In this document: one piece after another, positions 1 to 9,517 of the stretch
Numbering within the stretch: the stretch's first letter is position 1
Layout: every line of letters begins with the position of its first letter
Origin: Ruoffia tabacinasalis
Lineage (GTDB): Bacteria > Bacillota > Bacilli > Lactobacillales > Aerococcaceae
Direction of reading: 5' to 3'
Length of the DNA stretch: 29,666 nucleotides
NCBI RefSeq assembly: GCF_042652985.1
Contig: NZ_JBHSHQ010000055.1
Location: 1 to 29,666, forward strand
Notes under the pieces: model-generated
What the model was told of the DNA's origin: nothing
Database searches by the model: none
The model's input: only the letters and a program-made list of their open reading frames with translations
Translations under genes and position numbers: made by a program

Positions 1-693
1 AGTATTTTCACACGAACTCTTATTAATTGAGTAAATAAAAAATTGTCGCAATAATTATTGCAATTCAACATATAGATAAACTAGTTTCAAAAAATATATT
101 CCCTCTAACTATAAAAAATATTTTCTTTGATTAAAAAAATTAACACCAGGGCTTTTACCATATTTCAAATAATTTCTATGTATACTAAGGCCGTTATTTT
201 ACCATGTCTTTGATATTATCAAAGATTTATGTCATAAAAATAAAAAATGAGCACATAATTTTTTTTTAGAATAAAACCTCGATAAAATATTCTTGAATAT
301 CCTTATTCTTTCGATTGGATATTGCTAAAATATCCCTTTTGAACTTATTAACAAAGTTTTGAAATGAATTTTATGAACACTTCTCTTATAATCACCAATT
401 ATAAGTGCTTTAAGTTATTAATAAAAAAGGTCTTATTTTATTTATTAGTTACTGCTTTTTCATAAATTATTTTTACTGTTTATTAATAGTTTTATTCTAC
501 TTTCAATTAATAATAACTCAACATTTATTCAAAAGGGTATATCTAACTAGTCCATTGAATACAAATTAGCTTTTCTATTAGTATCCAATAGAATAAAAAA
601 ATAATATCATATTTGATTTGTTTAGCTACTTCAAAATAATTATTTATCATTAAATTAAGAGCAAATGTTAGACATAAATTTAATACTACAAAA
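1..693. other. AT-rich stretch without a recognisable gene
   Basis: Very AT-rich sequence downstream of the last capsule glycosyltransferase gene, which is read leftward. I see no open frame of useful length with a ribosome-binding site, no transposase remnant and no clear terminator hairpin. It may be a decayed part of the capsule locus or simply the 3' flank of the operon. Confidence 0.5.
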
Positions 694-1605
694 CTAAGAC
701 TCATTGACTGTGCTATTATGAACTTTTTTTCTGTAATCTACAGTTCCTTTTAAATATCCTATAAAACCTATTGGGTTTTTTAATAGCAATTCAATTAATA
801 ATTGTATAGATTTTAGTTTGTATCCGGCATTAAAATATAGCGGTATATTCTTGATTTTCCATCCTAATTTTAAATTGTGATCATTGCTAATATCATTATA
901 ATATTTATCAAAAATAGCCAATCTACCTTGTAATTGTTTTAAATTATTAGTTGAAATACGCTCTCCATCATGAACATAATAGTTCACTAGTACTTTATTA
1001 ACACCGCTTATTTTATGTTTTTTTGCAATTCTTAAAAACAAATCATAGTCTTGATTAGAAAGCAAATTTTCATCGTAAAGTCCAACTTCATCTATTACTT
1101 CCTTTTTTACTAATACAAAAGAATTTGATCCTATAAAATTTTGTCGTAGCAATTCCTTATAATAATACCCGTAATTAATTTCATTTATTAAATACCTTTT
1201 TGTATTTGTTACTTCATTGAAAAGTATAGCTTTACAATTTACTAATGCTATTTCATTGTCAGACTTCATTTCTTTTATTTGCAGTTCTATTTTTTGGGGT
1301 AACCATTCATCATCATCATCTAAAAAAGCTATATACTCACCTATTGAAAGTTTAATACCAGTATTTCTTGCTTTATTTGCTCCCATATTTTTAGCATGAG
1401 CAATATAAACAATACGATTATCTTCGAAAGATTCTATATACTCTTTTACCAAAGGTCTACTATGATAATCATTTGGGGAGTCATCAACTACTATTAATTC
1501 AATAGAACGATAGGTCTGATTTAAAACACTATTAATAGCTCTTTTTATTAATTTTGGCTCCCTCATGTAGGTTGGCATCACTACACTTACCAAGTTTTTT
1601 TCCAT
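694..1605 (-). CDS. Family 2 glycosyltransferase (capsule/EPS)
   Basis: A 303-residue GT-A fold, family 2 glycosyltransferase. It probably adds one sugar to the lipid-linked capsule repeat unit at the inner face of the membrane. The N-terminus shows the family opening VSVVMPTYMREPKLIKRAI (residues 6-24), then NQTYRSIELIVVDDSPND, and the metal/nucleotide-binding acidic motif FLDDDDEW near residue 97. No membrane segment is obvious, so it is likely a peripheral cytoplasmic enzyme. It is the last gene of the minus-strand capsule operon, 30 bp after the GT4 gene. Donor and acceptor sugars cannot be read from sequence. Codons are strongly AT-biased, as in the neighbouring GT genes. Confidence 0.9.
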   Translation of the reverse strand: MEKNLVSVVMPTYMREPKLIKRAINSVLNQTYRSIELIVVDDSPNDYHSRPLVKEYIESFEDNRIVYIAHAKNMGANKARNTGIKLSIGEYIAFLDDDDEWLPQKIELQIKEMKSDNEIALVNCKAILFNEVTNTKRYLINEINYGYYYKELLRQNFIGSNSFVLVKKEVIDEVGLYDENLLSNQDYDLFLRIAKKHKISGVNKVLVNYYVHDGERISTNNLKQLQGRLAIFDKYYNDISNDHNLKLGWKIKNIPLYFNAGYKLKSIQLLIELLLKNPIGFIGYLKGTVDYRKKVHNSTVNES

Positions 1606-1635
1606 TATTTCCCCCCTTGTCTATCATATTTCGCA

Positions 1636-2733
1636 TTAATAATTGGATTCTTCTAAAAATATTTTGTATTTTTTTTCTAAAGCTTCAATTGATTTTTTTG
1701 CATTATAATTTGATTTTTCAACTTTATTATTATTAATATTCTTTTTTCGCTTATCTGGCAAATTTACTGAGATTTTTTGAATTCTATCTACTAGCATCTC
1801 TAGATTCTCATCAAGACTAAACTTCTCTACCTGATCAGTGATATTAGCTTCCTCTGGTACACCCAACGAAGCAAAGCAGGTTAGATCGCTAGATTGGGCT
1901 TCAATAATTACCAAACCTAACCCCTCATTATAAGATGGAAAAATAAACATATCCATTGCTGAATATATCTGATTTGCTTCCCTAGACTTCCCATAAAAAA
2001 TTACGCGATCCTCTATTTTTAATTGAGCTACTAGTTGTTGATATTCATCTTTTAAATTTCCTTCACCAATTAATATTAGTTTAAAATTTTCATCTAACTT
2101 TGACATTAGATGAATCAAAAAAGTTTGATTTTTATTCTTATTAAATTCGCCAACATGTCCTATTAATATTTCATTCTCTTCGATATCTAATTTTTTTCGG
2201 TGCACTTGACGCCAATCTAATTGAAACTTAAAGCTTTCGACCTTTATTCCAATTGGTACTACATTAAATGGTGCCTTAGAAAATAACCAGTTGCCAGCAG
2301 CTTGACTACTTGCAATCCTATGTGTTGTACAATAATTAAATGGCAATGTTAATAGTTTGTGTAAAAGAAAATATTTAGTAGAGGTACTATGAGCATGAGC
2401 TATACGAACAGGTATTCTATTTTTTTTTGCAACCATTAATTCAATTGCAATTGTATGACTATTTCCGTGTACATGCACAATATCATATCTCTCTTTTTTT
2501 AATACCTCATTCAATTTAAAAGCATAAGAAAATGGTTTTCGATTTCTATTTTGAATAATATGATAATTACTATTATTTTGCTTTAATAAAATTTGTATTT
2601 CATTCAGTGGTTGATTCATAAATACGTAATCAATTTTATTTTTTTGTGTATCGAGATAGTCCATAATATTATATATATAAGTGGAAATCCCTGTCAGTCC
2701 AATTGGTGTTGTCATTATATGTAATATTTTCAT
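1636..2733 (-). CDS. Family 4 glycosyltransferase (EpsF-like)
   Basis: A 365-residue retaining GT-B glycosyltransferase of family 4, the type found in EPS and capsule loci. It starts MKILHIMTTPIGLTGISTYI, typical of the GT4 N-terminal Rossmann domain. The GT1/GT4 C-terminal domain carries HVGEFNKNKNQ (near residue 195) and the nucleotide-sugar-binding E-x7-E motif in NEGLGLVIIEAQ (near 265-276). No signal peptide or membrane helix is seen. It lies between the Alg13-like gene (15 bp upstream in the operon) and the GT2 gene. It most likely extends the capsule repeat unit; the sugar specificity is unknown. Confidence 0.92.
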   Translation of the reverse strand: MKILHIMTTPIGLTGISTYIYNIMDYLDTQKNKIDYVFMNQPLNEIQILLKQNNSNYHIIQNRNRKPFSYAFKLNEVLKKERYDIVHVHGNSHTIAIELMVAKKNRIPVRIAHAHSTSTKYFLLHKLLTLPFNYCTTHRIASSQAAGNWLFSKAPFNVVPIGIKVESFKFQLDWRQVHRKKLDIEENEILIGHVGEFNKNKNQTFLIHLMSKLDENFKLILIGEGNLKDEYQQLVAQLKIEDRVIFYGKSREANQIYSAMDMFIFPSYNEGLGLVIIEAQSSDLTCFASLGVPEEANITDQVEKFSLDENLEMLVDRIQKISVNLPDKRKKNINNNKVEKSNYNAKKSIEALEKKYKIFLEESNY

Positions 2734-2748
2734 TATAATCCCTTAATC

Positions 2749-3240
2749 TTAAATACTTTTTATAAAATCATTGACCAATTCTAATACATAGGATGGTTTA
2801 TCATATTTTTTCATAGAAGAATCAGCCTTTTTATATCTCAGCAAAGCTTCAGATAGTTCTTCCATCTCTGTTACCATTAATAATAGTTTTCCCTCTGCCA
2901 ATACACTCGCAACTTGTAATTGATGATCATCTATATGTTCCTTATATTTAGATAGTCTTGGTACTGCAATAACTTTTTTTTCTGCTTTTAATGCTCCAAT
3001 CAGAGCTCCTGTGCCGCCATGTGATACTATAATCGAAGCTTCATCTCTTTTTTTTCTAAATTCTTCGCCTGAAAGAAATCGTTCAAATTTAAAACTCTTT
3101 GGCTCATAATCAGATTGCCCTATTTGTCCAAAAACTTCATCCTGAATAATACCTTTACTTACTAGCTCATCCATCTTTTTGATCAACCGATTAAACTGGT
3201 ATTCACGTGATCCTACACATAAAAAAATCATCTTTGCCAA
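2749..3240 (-). CDS. Alg13/CpsG-like glycosyltransferase catalytic subunit
   Basis: A 163-residue protein matching the C-terminal half of family 28 glycosyltransferases, as in eukaryotic Alg13 and streptococcal Cps14G/PssE. It starts MAKMIFLCVGSREYQFNRLI. The UDP-sugar-binding signature IIVSHGGTGALIGALKAEKK is near residue 70, followed by VIAVPRLSKYKEHIDDHQ. In this family it is the catalytic half and works with an Alg14-like membrane partner. The partner is encoded immediately upstream in the operon, 12 bp away, which supports a two-subunit enzyme. The sugar (galactose, glucose or glucuronic acid in known homologues) cannot be decided. Confidence 0.9.
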   Translation of the reverse strand: MAKMIFLCVGSREYQFNRLIKKMDELVSKGIIQDEVFGQIGQSDYEPKSFKFERFLSGEEFRKKRDEASIIVSHGGTGALIGALKAEKKVIAVPRLSKYKEHIDDHQLQVASVLAEGKLLLMVTEMEELSEALLRYKKADSSMKKYDKPSYVLELVNDFIKSI

Positions 3241-3252
3241 CTCCTATTCTAA

Positions 3253-3708
3253 CTAATAAATACTTCCACCATAAACGGCATTGGGATAGATTTCTTTTAG
3301 CGATTCCCACTGAATAATAAACAAATCTGCAAACTTGTACATTAACTTGCCTGCTTTTGTACCATCATATACCCTAGCGTATGTTTCTATATAGATAAGT
3401 TTCTTTTTGAATATTTTGGAATATACAGCTAATGGTATTGCGACCATTGTTCCCGTTGTAATAACTAAATCTGGCTTTTCACTAACCCAAATATTTAATG
3501 AGTAAGCGAAGTTTTTTATCATTTTGTAAATAAATCCTTTATCTTTTGAACCTGTTTGAATTAAATAATAATCTGCTTTTTCTTGATATTGAGTTTTCTC
3601 GGTTACAAAAAAAACATCATGTTCATTCTCAAGACTTTTTAACATTTTTAATTGTTCAAAGTGTCCTCCTGAAGAAGAGACCAAGCAGATTTTTTTTCTT
3701 TCTTTCAT
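3253..3708 (-). CDS. Alg14/CpsF-like glycosyltransferase membrane subunit
   Basis: A 151-residue Alg14-type protein that tethers and activates the Alg13-like subunit encoded just downstream. The nucleotide-sugar transferase fold opens with KICLVSSSGGHFEQLKML (residues 6-23). It also shows PDLVITTGTMVAIPLAVYSK near residue 80 and a hydrophobic face rather than a clear N-terminal helix. In streptococcal loci such as Cps14F/Cps14G the pair jointly makes a beta-1,4 linkage. The length is normal for the family. Only 12 bp separate it from the partner gene, so the two are translated together. Confidence 0.9.
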   Translation of the reverse strand: MKERKKICLVSSSGGHFEQLKMLKSLENEHDVFFVTEKTQYQEKADYYLIQTGSKDKGFIYKMIKNFAYSLNIWVSEKPDLVITTGTMVAIPLAVYSKIFKKKLIYIETYARVYDGTKAGKLMYKFADLFIIQWESLKEIYPNAVYGGSIY

Positions 3709-3761
3709 GTAAACTCCTTAAATATGGGGCTAATAGATTTATTGATTTTCCCTTTTAATAT

Positions 3762-4643
3762 TTAGTAATTAGTTTTAATCTTCTCAATGTTTAAATAGCT
3801 TCCTAATTCTAAATCAAACTCTCTCGGCTTTATTTTATTGAAACCTGCACCATTCGTAAATGTCATTTCTCCGAAAGTTATTTTCCCATTTTCGTTTAAT
3901 AAATCAACGCGAACATGTGGGAACCCATGTGATAGTTTAGTAGCAATTTCTATCATTTCATCTAAATTTTTGGGCTTTTTGACAGAAGGTCCCAAATAAT
4001 AACCTGATGTATAATCTTTTTTATCCCAATTAAGATCATAAAAAGTTTGCTCCAGGCCTTTTGGTGTTAACATTTCTATTCTTATATATTTAGGTATTCC
4101 TTCAAAACAGAACAATTTATAATCAACAGGGTCACCAGTTTCGTAACCCGTAAGATATTTTTCGATTATTATTCGCGGTTTTTCCACTCCATAGAACCAT
4201 TCACCATAACTAGGTATAAAATTCGTTTTTAGCCACTCATCTAATTGTTTTATTATTTTTTGCTTATCAATAGAGCTTTTATCTGTAACTATAATATTAA
4301 ATCCTGATCCATGCGTAACTTTTATTACATATTTCTCCGGTAACTCTTCAAAAGGGATATGATTAGCATTAAAACCCTCCCAATACAGTTCATTTAATAT
4401 TCTTTTAAGGCCTTTTTCCTCCACAAAATTTCTAACTGTATATTTGTCTACAAGTTTAGGCATCAAAGGGTTTTTATAATTTAATTTTATCCATTGTAGT
4501 TTTTCATTAAAAGTTTTAGGGTTTTTCAAATCAAGTATTTCACCTAACTTTAACCAAAACATTAGTTTTAACTCAAGCTCAGGATTCAATTTATATAATA
4601 AATCCATTGGTTTTAATATAAATTGTTTTAATTTATAATTCAT
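3762..4643 (-). CDS. TupA-like ATP-grasp protein
   Basis: A 293-residue ATP-grasp enzyme resembling the TupA (teichuronopeptide biosynthesis) family found in capsule and EPS clusters. Visible features are the family opening LKNPKTFNEKLQWIKLNYKN (near residue 38), VDKYTVRNFVEEKGL, the ATP-binding YVIKVTHGSGFNIIV strand (near 105), and the C-terminal metal/ATP motif HVRVDLLNENGKITFGEMTF (near 243-262), where the D, N and E side chains would coordinate magnesium. By family, it may ligate an amino acid or other carboxylate-amine substituent onto the polysaccharide. The actual substrate is unknown. It sits between the CpsE priming enzyme and the Alg14/13 pair, so a tailoring role in the same polymer is likely. 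Confidence 0.85.
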   Translation of the reverse strand: MNYKLKQFILKPMDLLYKLNPELELKLMFWLKLGEILDLKNPKTFNEKLQWIKLNYKNPLMPKLVDKYTVRNFVEEKGLKRILNELYWEGFNANHIPFEELPEKYVIKVTHGSGFNIIVTDKSSIDKQKIIKQLDEWLKTNFIPSYGEWFYGVEKPRIIIEKYLTGYETGDPVDYKLFCFEGIPKYIRIEMLTPKGLEQTFYDLNWDKKDYTSGYYLGPSVKKPKNLDEMIEIATKLSHGFPHVRVDLLNENGKITFGEMTFTNGAGFNKIKPREFDLELGSYLNIEKIKTNY

Positions 4644-4715
4644 TATTATTCCTACCTTTTATAATTTTTGATTTGCAAGACAGCGGTAATTTATATTATA
4701 GCTAAAAGATTAAGG

Positions 4716-5339
4716 TTAATTATTATCTTGTTCTTTCTTTGTCTTATTAGTAACTCCTGTTCCACCCTCTACTATTCCATCACTACGTAGCACACTGAGG
4801 ATAGTTCCCAAGAAACATTTTAGGTCGAATAAAAGACTCATATTTCTGACATATTCACCATCAAGCTTAGCTTTAATTGGTATCGGTAATTCATCCCGAC
4901 CGTTAATCTGTGCCCAACCTGATAAACCTGGTAAAACATCATTGGCTCCATACTTATCCCGTTCATCTGCTAAGTCACCTTGATTCCACAAGGCAGGACG
5001 TGGTCCAATAATAGCCATCTCTCCCTTAAGGATGTTAATGATCTGTGGCAATTCATCTAAGCTTGTCTTCCGTAAGAAGTGGCCTGACTTCGTAATGAAT
5101 GACGCAGGGTCATTCAGTAAGTGCGTCGGCGTGTCCTTTGGTGTATCTGCTCGCATGGTTCTAAACTTATAGATCTGAAAAAAAGTCCTATCTTTTCCAA
5201 TACGTTTCTGCTTAAAGAACACAGGTCCTGGTGAGTCGCTCTTAATCCATATAGCCAAAATTAATAATAGTGGACTCAAAACTATTAAAGCAATGAGTGA
5301 TAACACAAAATCAATCACTCGTTTAATGTGTATATACAT
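4716..5339 (-). CDS. Undecaprenyl-phosphate sugar-1-phosphate transferase (CpsE-type priming enzyme)
   Basis: A 207-residue bacterial sugar transferase that moves a sugar-1-phosphate from a UDP-sugar to undecaprenyl phosphate, the first committed step of capsule repeat synthesis. It has one N-terminal hydrophobic hairpin (FVLSLIALIVLSPLLLILAI), then the signature KSDSPGPVFFKQKRIGKD, the FRTMR motif, and the catalytic DELPQIINILKGEMAIIGPR region. It lacks the large multi-span N-terminal domain of full-length WbaP/CpsE, so it is the short PglC-like form. I chose the ATG at 5339 because GGAGGG lies 6-7 bases upstream. An upstream ATG at 5372 would overlap cpsB and has no such site. Confidence 0.92.
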   Translation of the reverse strand: MYIHIKRVIDFVLSLIALIVLSPLLLILAIWIKSDSPGPVFFKQKRIGKDRTFFQIYKFRTMRADTPKDTPTHLLNDPASFITKSGHFLRKTSLDELPQIINILKGEMAIIGPRPALWNQGDLADERDKYGANDVLPGLSGWAQINGRDELPIPIKAKLDGEYVRNMSLLFDLKCFLGTILSVLRSDGIVEGGTGVTNKTKKEQDNN

Positions 5340-5353
5340 ACGTTCGCCCTCCA

Positions 5354-6130
5354 CTAAAATAATCCAAACCATTTCTTACGTGGTTTCTTCGGTTCAATCG
5401 GTGTTTTTGCTTTAACAGGGTCACCATTGAGTATGTCCCGTGCGTTGGACTTAAAGTATTCAACTAATTCAGCACCGAAGTCTACTTCTAAACGATCGAA
5501 AGCTACTTCCATATTCATAGGGCGGTGTTTAATATGGTGAACATCCGAAGCTAATATATGAGCTAAATTGTTCTGGATAATTTGTTTTGAATTTTCAACT
5601 AATTTATCCCCATAATAACCTGAATAGGATGAAGTAGTTATTTGAGACATGCTTCCCATATTAATCAACTCATAAAGCCTGTATAAGTTATTAGCTAGTT
5701 CATGATTGCGTTCTGGGTGAGCAATCACGGGTGTAATACCACCAGAAATTAATTCTTGAAATACTTCATTAGTATTCGATGGGACTCTGTCTGAAGGAAA
5801 TTCAATCAGATAATACTTTCCAGCACCATCTAATGATAATAAATCACCATTGTATAAGTCATCCAGGAAGTGTTCTGTGAGTCGAATCTCCTGGCTTGGA
5901 TATACCTTCAAATTGACTCCCGCTTGTTCATATTGTTCTTGCAGATTTTTTGCATAGCGTATGACATCATTTTTGCGATTTAAATAGGCTCCATTACGGT
6001 GATGAGGGGTCAACACCATGTGTTCAACCCCTTCATTCACAGCTTGTCGAGCTAGTTCAAGTGATAGCTCTATAGTTTGTGCCCCATCATCCACATTCGG
6101 TATTAAGTGTGAATGTAAGTCGATGATCAT
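5354..6130 (-). CDS. cpsB: Manganese-dependent protein-tyrosine phosphatase, PHP family
   Basis: A 258-residue PHP-domain tyrosine phosphatase (CpsB/Wzb4/YwqE type) that dephosphorylates the CpsD kinase tail. It shows the metal-binding motifs DLHSHLIPNVDDGA (H6, H8), LTPHHRNG, QEIRL, the VIAHPERN loop and SDVHHIKHRP near the C-terminus. These are the usual histidine and aspartate ligands of a trinuclear metal site. Length is normal. Its start codon overlaps the cpsD stop by four bases (ATGA at 6127-6130), so kinase and phosphatase are translationally coupled. Cytoplasmic. The C-terminal tail is lysine- and proline-rich (PIEPKKPRKKWFGLF). Confidence 0.95.
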   Translation of the reverse strand: MIIDLHSHLIPNVDDGAQTIELSLELARQAVNEGVEHMVLTPHHRNGAYLNRKNDVIRYAKNLQEQYEQAGVNLKVYPSQEIRLTEHFLDDLYNGDLLSLDGAGKYYLIEFPSDRVPSNTNEVFQELISGGITPVIAHPERNHELANNLYRLYELINMGSMSQITTSSYSGYYGDKLVENSKQIIQNNLAHILASDVHHIKHRPMNMEVAFDRLEVDFGAELVEYFKSNARDILNGDPVKAKTPIEPKKPRKKWFGLF

Positions 6131-6864
6131 ACTTCATCATCCTCGATTCCATAGTAAGCATAGTAACCATAACCCTTACCTTCTTCAAATGGAACATTAT
6201 TTATGACAAATCCTAGTATATTTGCTTTGACATTATCTAATGCCTCTTTCGCTTCACGTACATTATCTTTACGTGCGAAGTTCTGACGTGCTACCATTAT
6301 GACTCCATCCACTCGAGTTGCTAATATTTGAGCATCTGTTACCGAAAGTATGGGGGGTGTATCATAAATAACCATATCAAAATTTTCACGTAAGTCTGCC
6401 ATTAACACTGACATTTGCGGTGACCCTATTAATTCAGCTGGATTTGGTGGTATCGGTCCTGATGGTAGGAAATAAAGACCTAGTTCGTTTGATTTTTGAA
6501 CTACTTGATTAAACTTTAAGTCATTATTAGCTAATAAAGTTGTTAATCCTTGCTCATTATTTAACTTAAATGTTCTATGCAAAGTAGGCTTTCTTAAATC
6601 GGCATCAACTATGAGTACATTACGTCCTGTCTGACCTAATGTATATGCTAAGTTAGCTGATGTTGTTGACTTTCCTTCCATTGGCATAGATGAAGTTATT
6701 GCGATTGAACGCACATCACGCCCCACTTGAGCGAACTCTAAGTTCGTCCGTAACGTACGGTACTGCTCTGCAATAATTGACTTAGGCTCATAATAAGTAA
6801 TCAGTGGTGCTCCTAAGCGTTGTTCTTTTTCTGCTTTTGTTTGTTTTCTCTTTGGTCCGAACAT
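6127..6864 (-). CDS. cpsD: Capsule tyrosine-protein kinase CpsD (BY-kinase)
   Basis: A 245-residue cytoplasmic bacterial tyrosine kinase. It shows Walker A (SMPMEGKST, residues 59-67), Walker A' (VLIVDADLRKPTLH, 83-96) and Walker B (MVIYDTPPI). The C-terminal tyrosine cluster GYGYYAYYGIEDD would be autophosphorylated. In this family the ATPase is active only with a membrane activator, here CpsC encoded directly upstream (2 bp gap). Phosphorylation cycling with CpsB sets capsule chain length and amount. All key motifs are intact. Confidence 0.96.
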   Translation of the reverse strand: MFGPKRKQTKAEKEQRLGAPLITYYEPKSIIAEQYRTLRTNLEFAQVGRDVRSIAITSSMPMEGKSTTSANLAYTLGQTGRNVLIVDADLRKPTLHRTFKLNNEQGLTTLLANNDLKFNQVVQKSNELGLYFLPSGPIPPNPAELIGSPQMSVLMADLRENFDMVIYDTPPILSVTDAQILATRVDGVIMVARQNFARKDNVREAKEALDNVKANILGFVINNVPFEEGKGYGYYAYYGIEDDEV

Positions 6865-6866
6865 TC

Positions 6867-7607
6867 TTATATTCTCCTTCTCAATGGTGTCTTATCTCCT
6901 ACATCAGGTCGGAATCGATTTTTCTTAACTTGAGCATCTGTTAACTTATTGATCTCTGCCAAACGTATCATACCCATATTGGTTAGGTCATCGGCTGACT
7001 TGACACGTGTATCCATTAGTTCTTGAATAAGTGAAATTCCTGCAATGATTACAAAACCTAGCAAAGCACCAATTAATGCATATAATACTAAACTTGGAGA
7101 TACTTGATTAGGATTGTATGATGCTGCTGATACTAAATTAATACTAGAAACTTCTTCACCGTAAAATTCACGTAAAGTATTCTCAAATTTTGTAATTACA
7201 TTATTAACTACATTTTGTGCATCCGTAGGCGATCCCATGATAGCTCGAACATAAAATGCCTGTGAGTTAGCTGATTGTTCAACAGTAATTGAATCTCTTA
7301 GTTCTTCTATTGTAAATACATTACCTAAACTATCACTTACCGCCTCTAAGACTGCATTTCCACGAATAATATCTTTATAGGTATTCACTAAGTTTACGTT
7401 GGTTTGAACCTCATTATATTGAATGGCAGTATCTTGGCCACTACTTTGATTTACTAATAACTGTGCCTCTGATACATATTGACGATCAACAAACAACATC
7501 ATAAAAACAACAGCTAAGACAGCTCCTACCACTGTCATTCCAATAATTCGTGCATAATATTTACGGAGTAATTTCCATAAATCCAATAAACTCATTTCTT
7601 GTTCCAT
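6867..7607 (-). CDS. cpsC: Capsule chain-length regulator / CpsD activator (Wzz family)
   Basis: A 246-residue membrane protein of the Wzz/CpsC family. The N-terminal helix is MTVVGAVLAVVFMMLFV, followed by an extracellular loop of about 130 residues, a second helix (LVLYALIGALLGFVIIAGISL), and a cytoplasmic tail that would stimulate the CpsD kinase. It controls polymer chain length. I chose the ATG at 7607 because GGAGG sits 5 bases upstream. The longer frame back to 7649 overlaps the preceding gene and lacks a ribosome-binding site. It is in the canonical C-D-B-E order with the downstream genes. Confidence 0.93.
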   Translation of the reverse strand: MEQEMSLLDLWKLLRKYYARIIGMTVVGAVLAVVFMMLFVDRQYVSEAQLLVNQSSGQDTAIQYNEVQTNVNLVNTYKDIIRGNAVLEAVSDSLGNVFTIEELRDSITVEQSANSQAFYVRAIMGSPTDAQNVVNNVITKFENTLREFYGEEVSSINLVSAASYNPNQVSPSLVLYALIGALLGFVIIAGISLIQELMDTRVKSADDLTNMGMIRLAEINKLTDAQVKKNRFRPDVGDKTPLRRRI

Positions 7608-7620
7608 TACTTCCTCCATC

Positions 7621-9474
7621 TTATAAGGCACTCTCATTGGCAAAATCAATGATGTGCTGTTTGATTAATTTCTTATCCATTTGTTTTAATTCTTCAATGA
7701 ATTCAATTGATTCTTCAATCGGTCTATCAACGACTTTACCAATGAAGATATTTTCATCAATTTGTTCATCTACTAATTCCCCGGATGTTAATAACTCTTC
7801 ATATAATTTCTCGCCCGGTCTTATTCCAGCTTCCACAATTGGAATCTCTGATTCCGTATGGCCGCTAAGTAGAATTAACTTGCGTGCTAAGTCTACTATC
7901 TTGACTGGCTCTCCCATATTCAAGATGAATACTTCTCCGCCTTCAGCATGTGCTCCTGCGAATACAACTAGACGACTTGCTTCTGGTATGGTCATAAAGT
8001 AACGGGTCATTCTAAAGTCTGTTACTGTAACAGGGCCACCGGCGGCGATTTGTTTCTCAAAGAGTGGGATGACACTTCCACGGCTGCCTAACACATTCCC
8101 GAACCGAACCGCACAAAAGATTGAGTCACTTTGTTTGTTCATACCTGTGACGATGAGTTCGGCAACACGCTTTGATGCGCCCATCACATTCGGTGGGCGA
8201 ACGGCTTTGTCCGTTGAAATCATCACCATCTTACCGACTTTAGCTTGGTCGACGGCTTTAGCTACATTGTAAGACCCTAGTATATTATTCTTTAAGGCTT
8301 CTTCTGGATTCCATTCCATGAGTGGCACATGTTTATGCGCTGCTGCATGATAGACAATATCCACTTCTTCTTCTTTGAATAATTCATAGATTCGCTCATA
8401 ATCTTGCACATCCGCAATCACAGGAACGAATTCGGTCATCGTATCGAGTTGTTGAAGTTCTTGATAGATTAAGTAGATAGAGTTCTCGCCATGTCCAATG
8501 AGTAGGACACGCTTTGGATTAAAGCGACTGATTTGTCGAGTGATTTCTGATCCAATGGATCCACCAGCTCCGGTGATTGCAATGGTCTTGCCTTCAATTT
8601 CTTTTCTTAAATGACTTTCATCCAATTGGATTTCTTTTCTTCCTAAGAGGTCACCAATATCTACTTTTTTAGGACCATGATTCATTTGATAAACTCCCGT
8701 AATGACATCTTCAACTTTAGGCATCTTATAGGGTTTAATATCATATTTGTTGAGTTCAGTAATGATTCGTTCATAATCTTCGGGCGTTAAACTTGGAATT
8801 GCAATAATTGCTCGATCGATGTCGTAGTCTTTCTCAATAGCTTCTAATTGTGACAGATCACCCGCAACTTTTATACCCGAGATACTTTTACCTTGTTTTT
8901 TTGGGTTTTCATCTAGAATCGCCACTACGTTTGTATCTTGTGGATTCCGTATGTGATTCTCTACGAAGAGTGATCCACCGTCACCTGCGCCAATAACAAT
9001 AATTTGCTTAAGATCTTCCGTTTGGGTACGCCGACTTTGATCTTTCAATAGGTAGATATTCTGCCAAAGTACACGTAAACCAATTCCGATAATTCCAGCT
9101 ACAATCCCTGCAAGTACCATGAAGCGTAAAGCAATCATAAAATCAAAAAAGATGGTGATTAAACCACTTAAAGATCCACTCAGTACGAATGCCATGAATA
9201 GAGAGAATAAATCTCTTACGCCACTATAGCGATTAATCCGCATATTTAATTTAAACACACGACTGACAATTATATAGATAACAAAACCTACAATTGTGAA
9301 AAGAAAGTACCCTTTTAATCTTGGGCTAATCATATTCCAGTAAAAGATATAGGCGCTCGCTGATCCAATACAAAGACAAATGAAATCTGCGAGTAACCAG
9401 ACTATTGTTTTTTGAATGTTGTTCATTTTCTCAATCCACTTAACAAATACAGTGGTTGAATTTTGTTTTTCCAA
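7621..9474 (-). CDS. Membrane nucleotide-sugar 4,6-dehydratase (EpsC/CapD/PglF family)
   Basis: A 617-residue polysaccharide biosynthesis protein. It has four N-terminal membrane helices (residues about 20-140), a CoA-binding-like Rossmann domain (VIGAGDGGSLFVEN near 160), and an extended SDR dehydratase domain with the NAD motif TGAGGSIGSE (near 302), HAAAHKHVPLME, and STDK...VMGASK. The last pattern has Met in place of the usual catalytic Tyr (an SMK-type triad). That is typical of large inverting or retaining UDP-GlcNAc 4,6-dehydratases such as WbpM and PglF. It probably makes the deoxy-sugar precursor for the priming enzyme. The start is probably the TTG at 9474 behind a weak GGTGA; an internal ATG at 9426 is possible. 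Confidence 0.92.
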   Translation of the reverse strand: MEKQNSTTVFVKWIEKMNNIQKTIVWLLADFICLCIGSASAYIFYWNMISPRLKGYFLFTIVGFVIYIIVSRVFKLNMRINRYSGVRDLFSLFMAFVLSGSLSGLITIFFDFMIALRFMVLAGIVAGIIGIGLRVLWQNIYLLKDQSRRTQTEDLKQIIVIGAGDGGSLFVENHIRNPQDTNVVAILDENPKKQGKSISGIKVAGDLSQLEAIEKDYDIDRAIIAIPSLTPEDYERIITELNKYDIKPYKMPKVEDVITGVYQMNHGPKKVDIGDLLGRKEIQLDESHLRKEIEGKTIAITGAGGSIGSEITRQISRFNPKRVLLIGHGENSIYLIYQELQQLDTMTEFVPVIADVQDYERIYELFKEEEVDIVYHAAAHKHVPLMEWNPEEALKNNILGSYNVAKAVDQAKVGKMVMISTDKAVRPPNVMGASKRVAELIVTGMNKQSDSIFCAVRFGNVLGSRGSVIPLFEKQIAAGGPVTVTDFRMTRYFMTIPEASRLVVFAGAHAEGGEVFILNMGEPVKIVDLARKLILLSGHTESEIPIVEAGIRPGEKLYEELLTSGELVDEQIDENIFIGKVVDRPIEESIEFIEELKQMDKKLIKQHIIDFANESAL

Positions 9475-9517
9475 TCGGTCACCAACTTTACTATTTTAAT
9501 TCATTTATTCTCTATTA

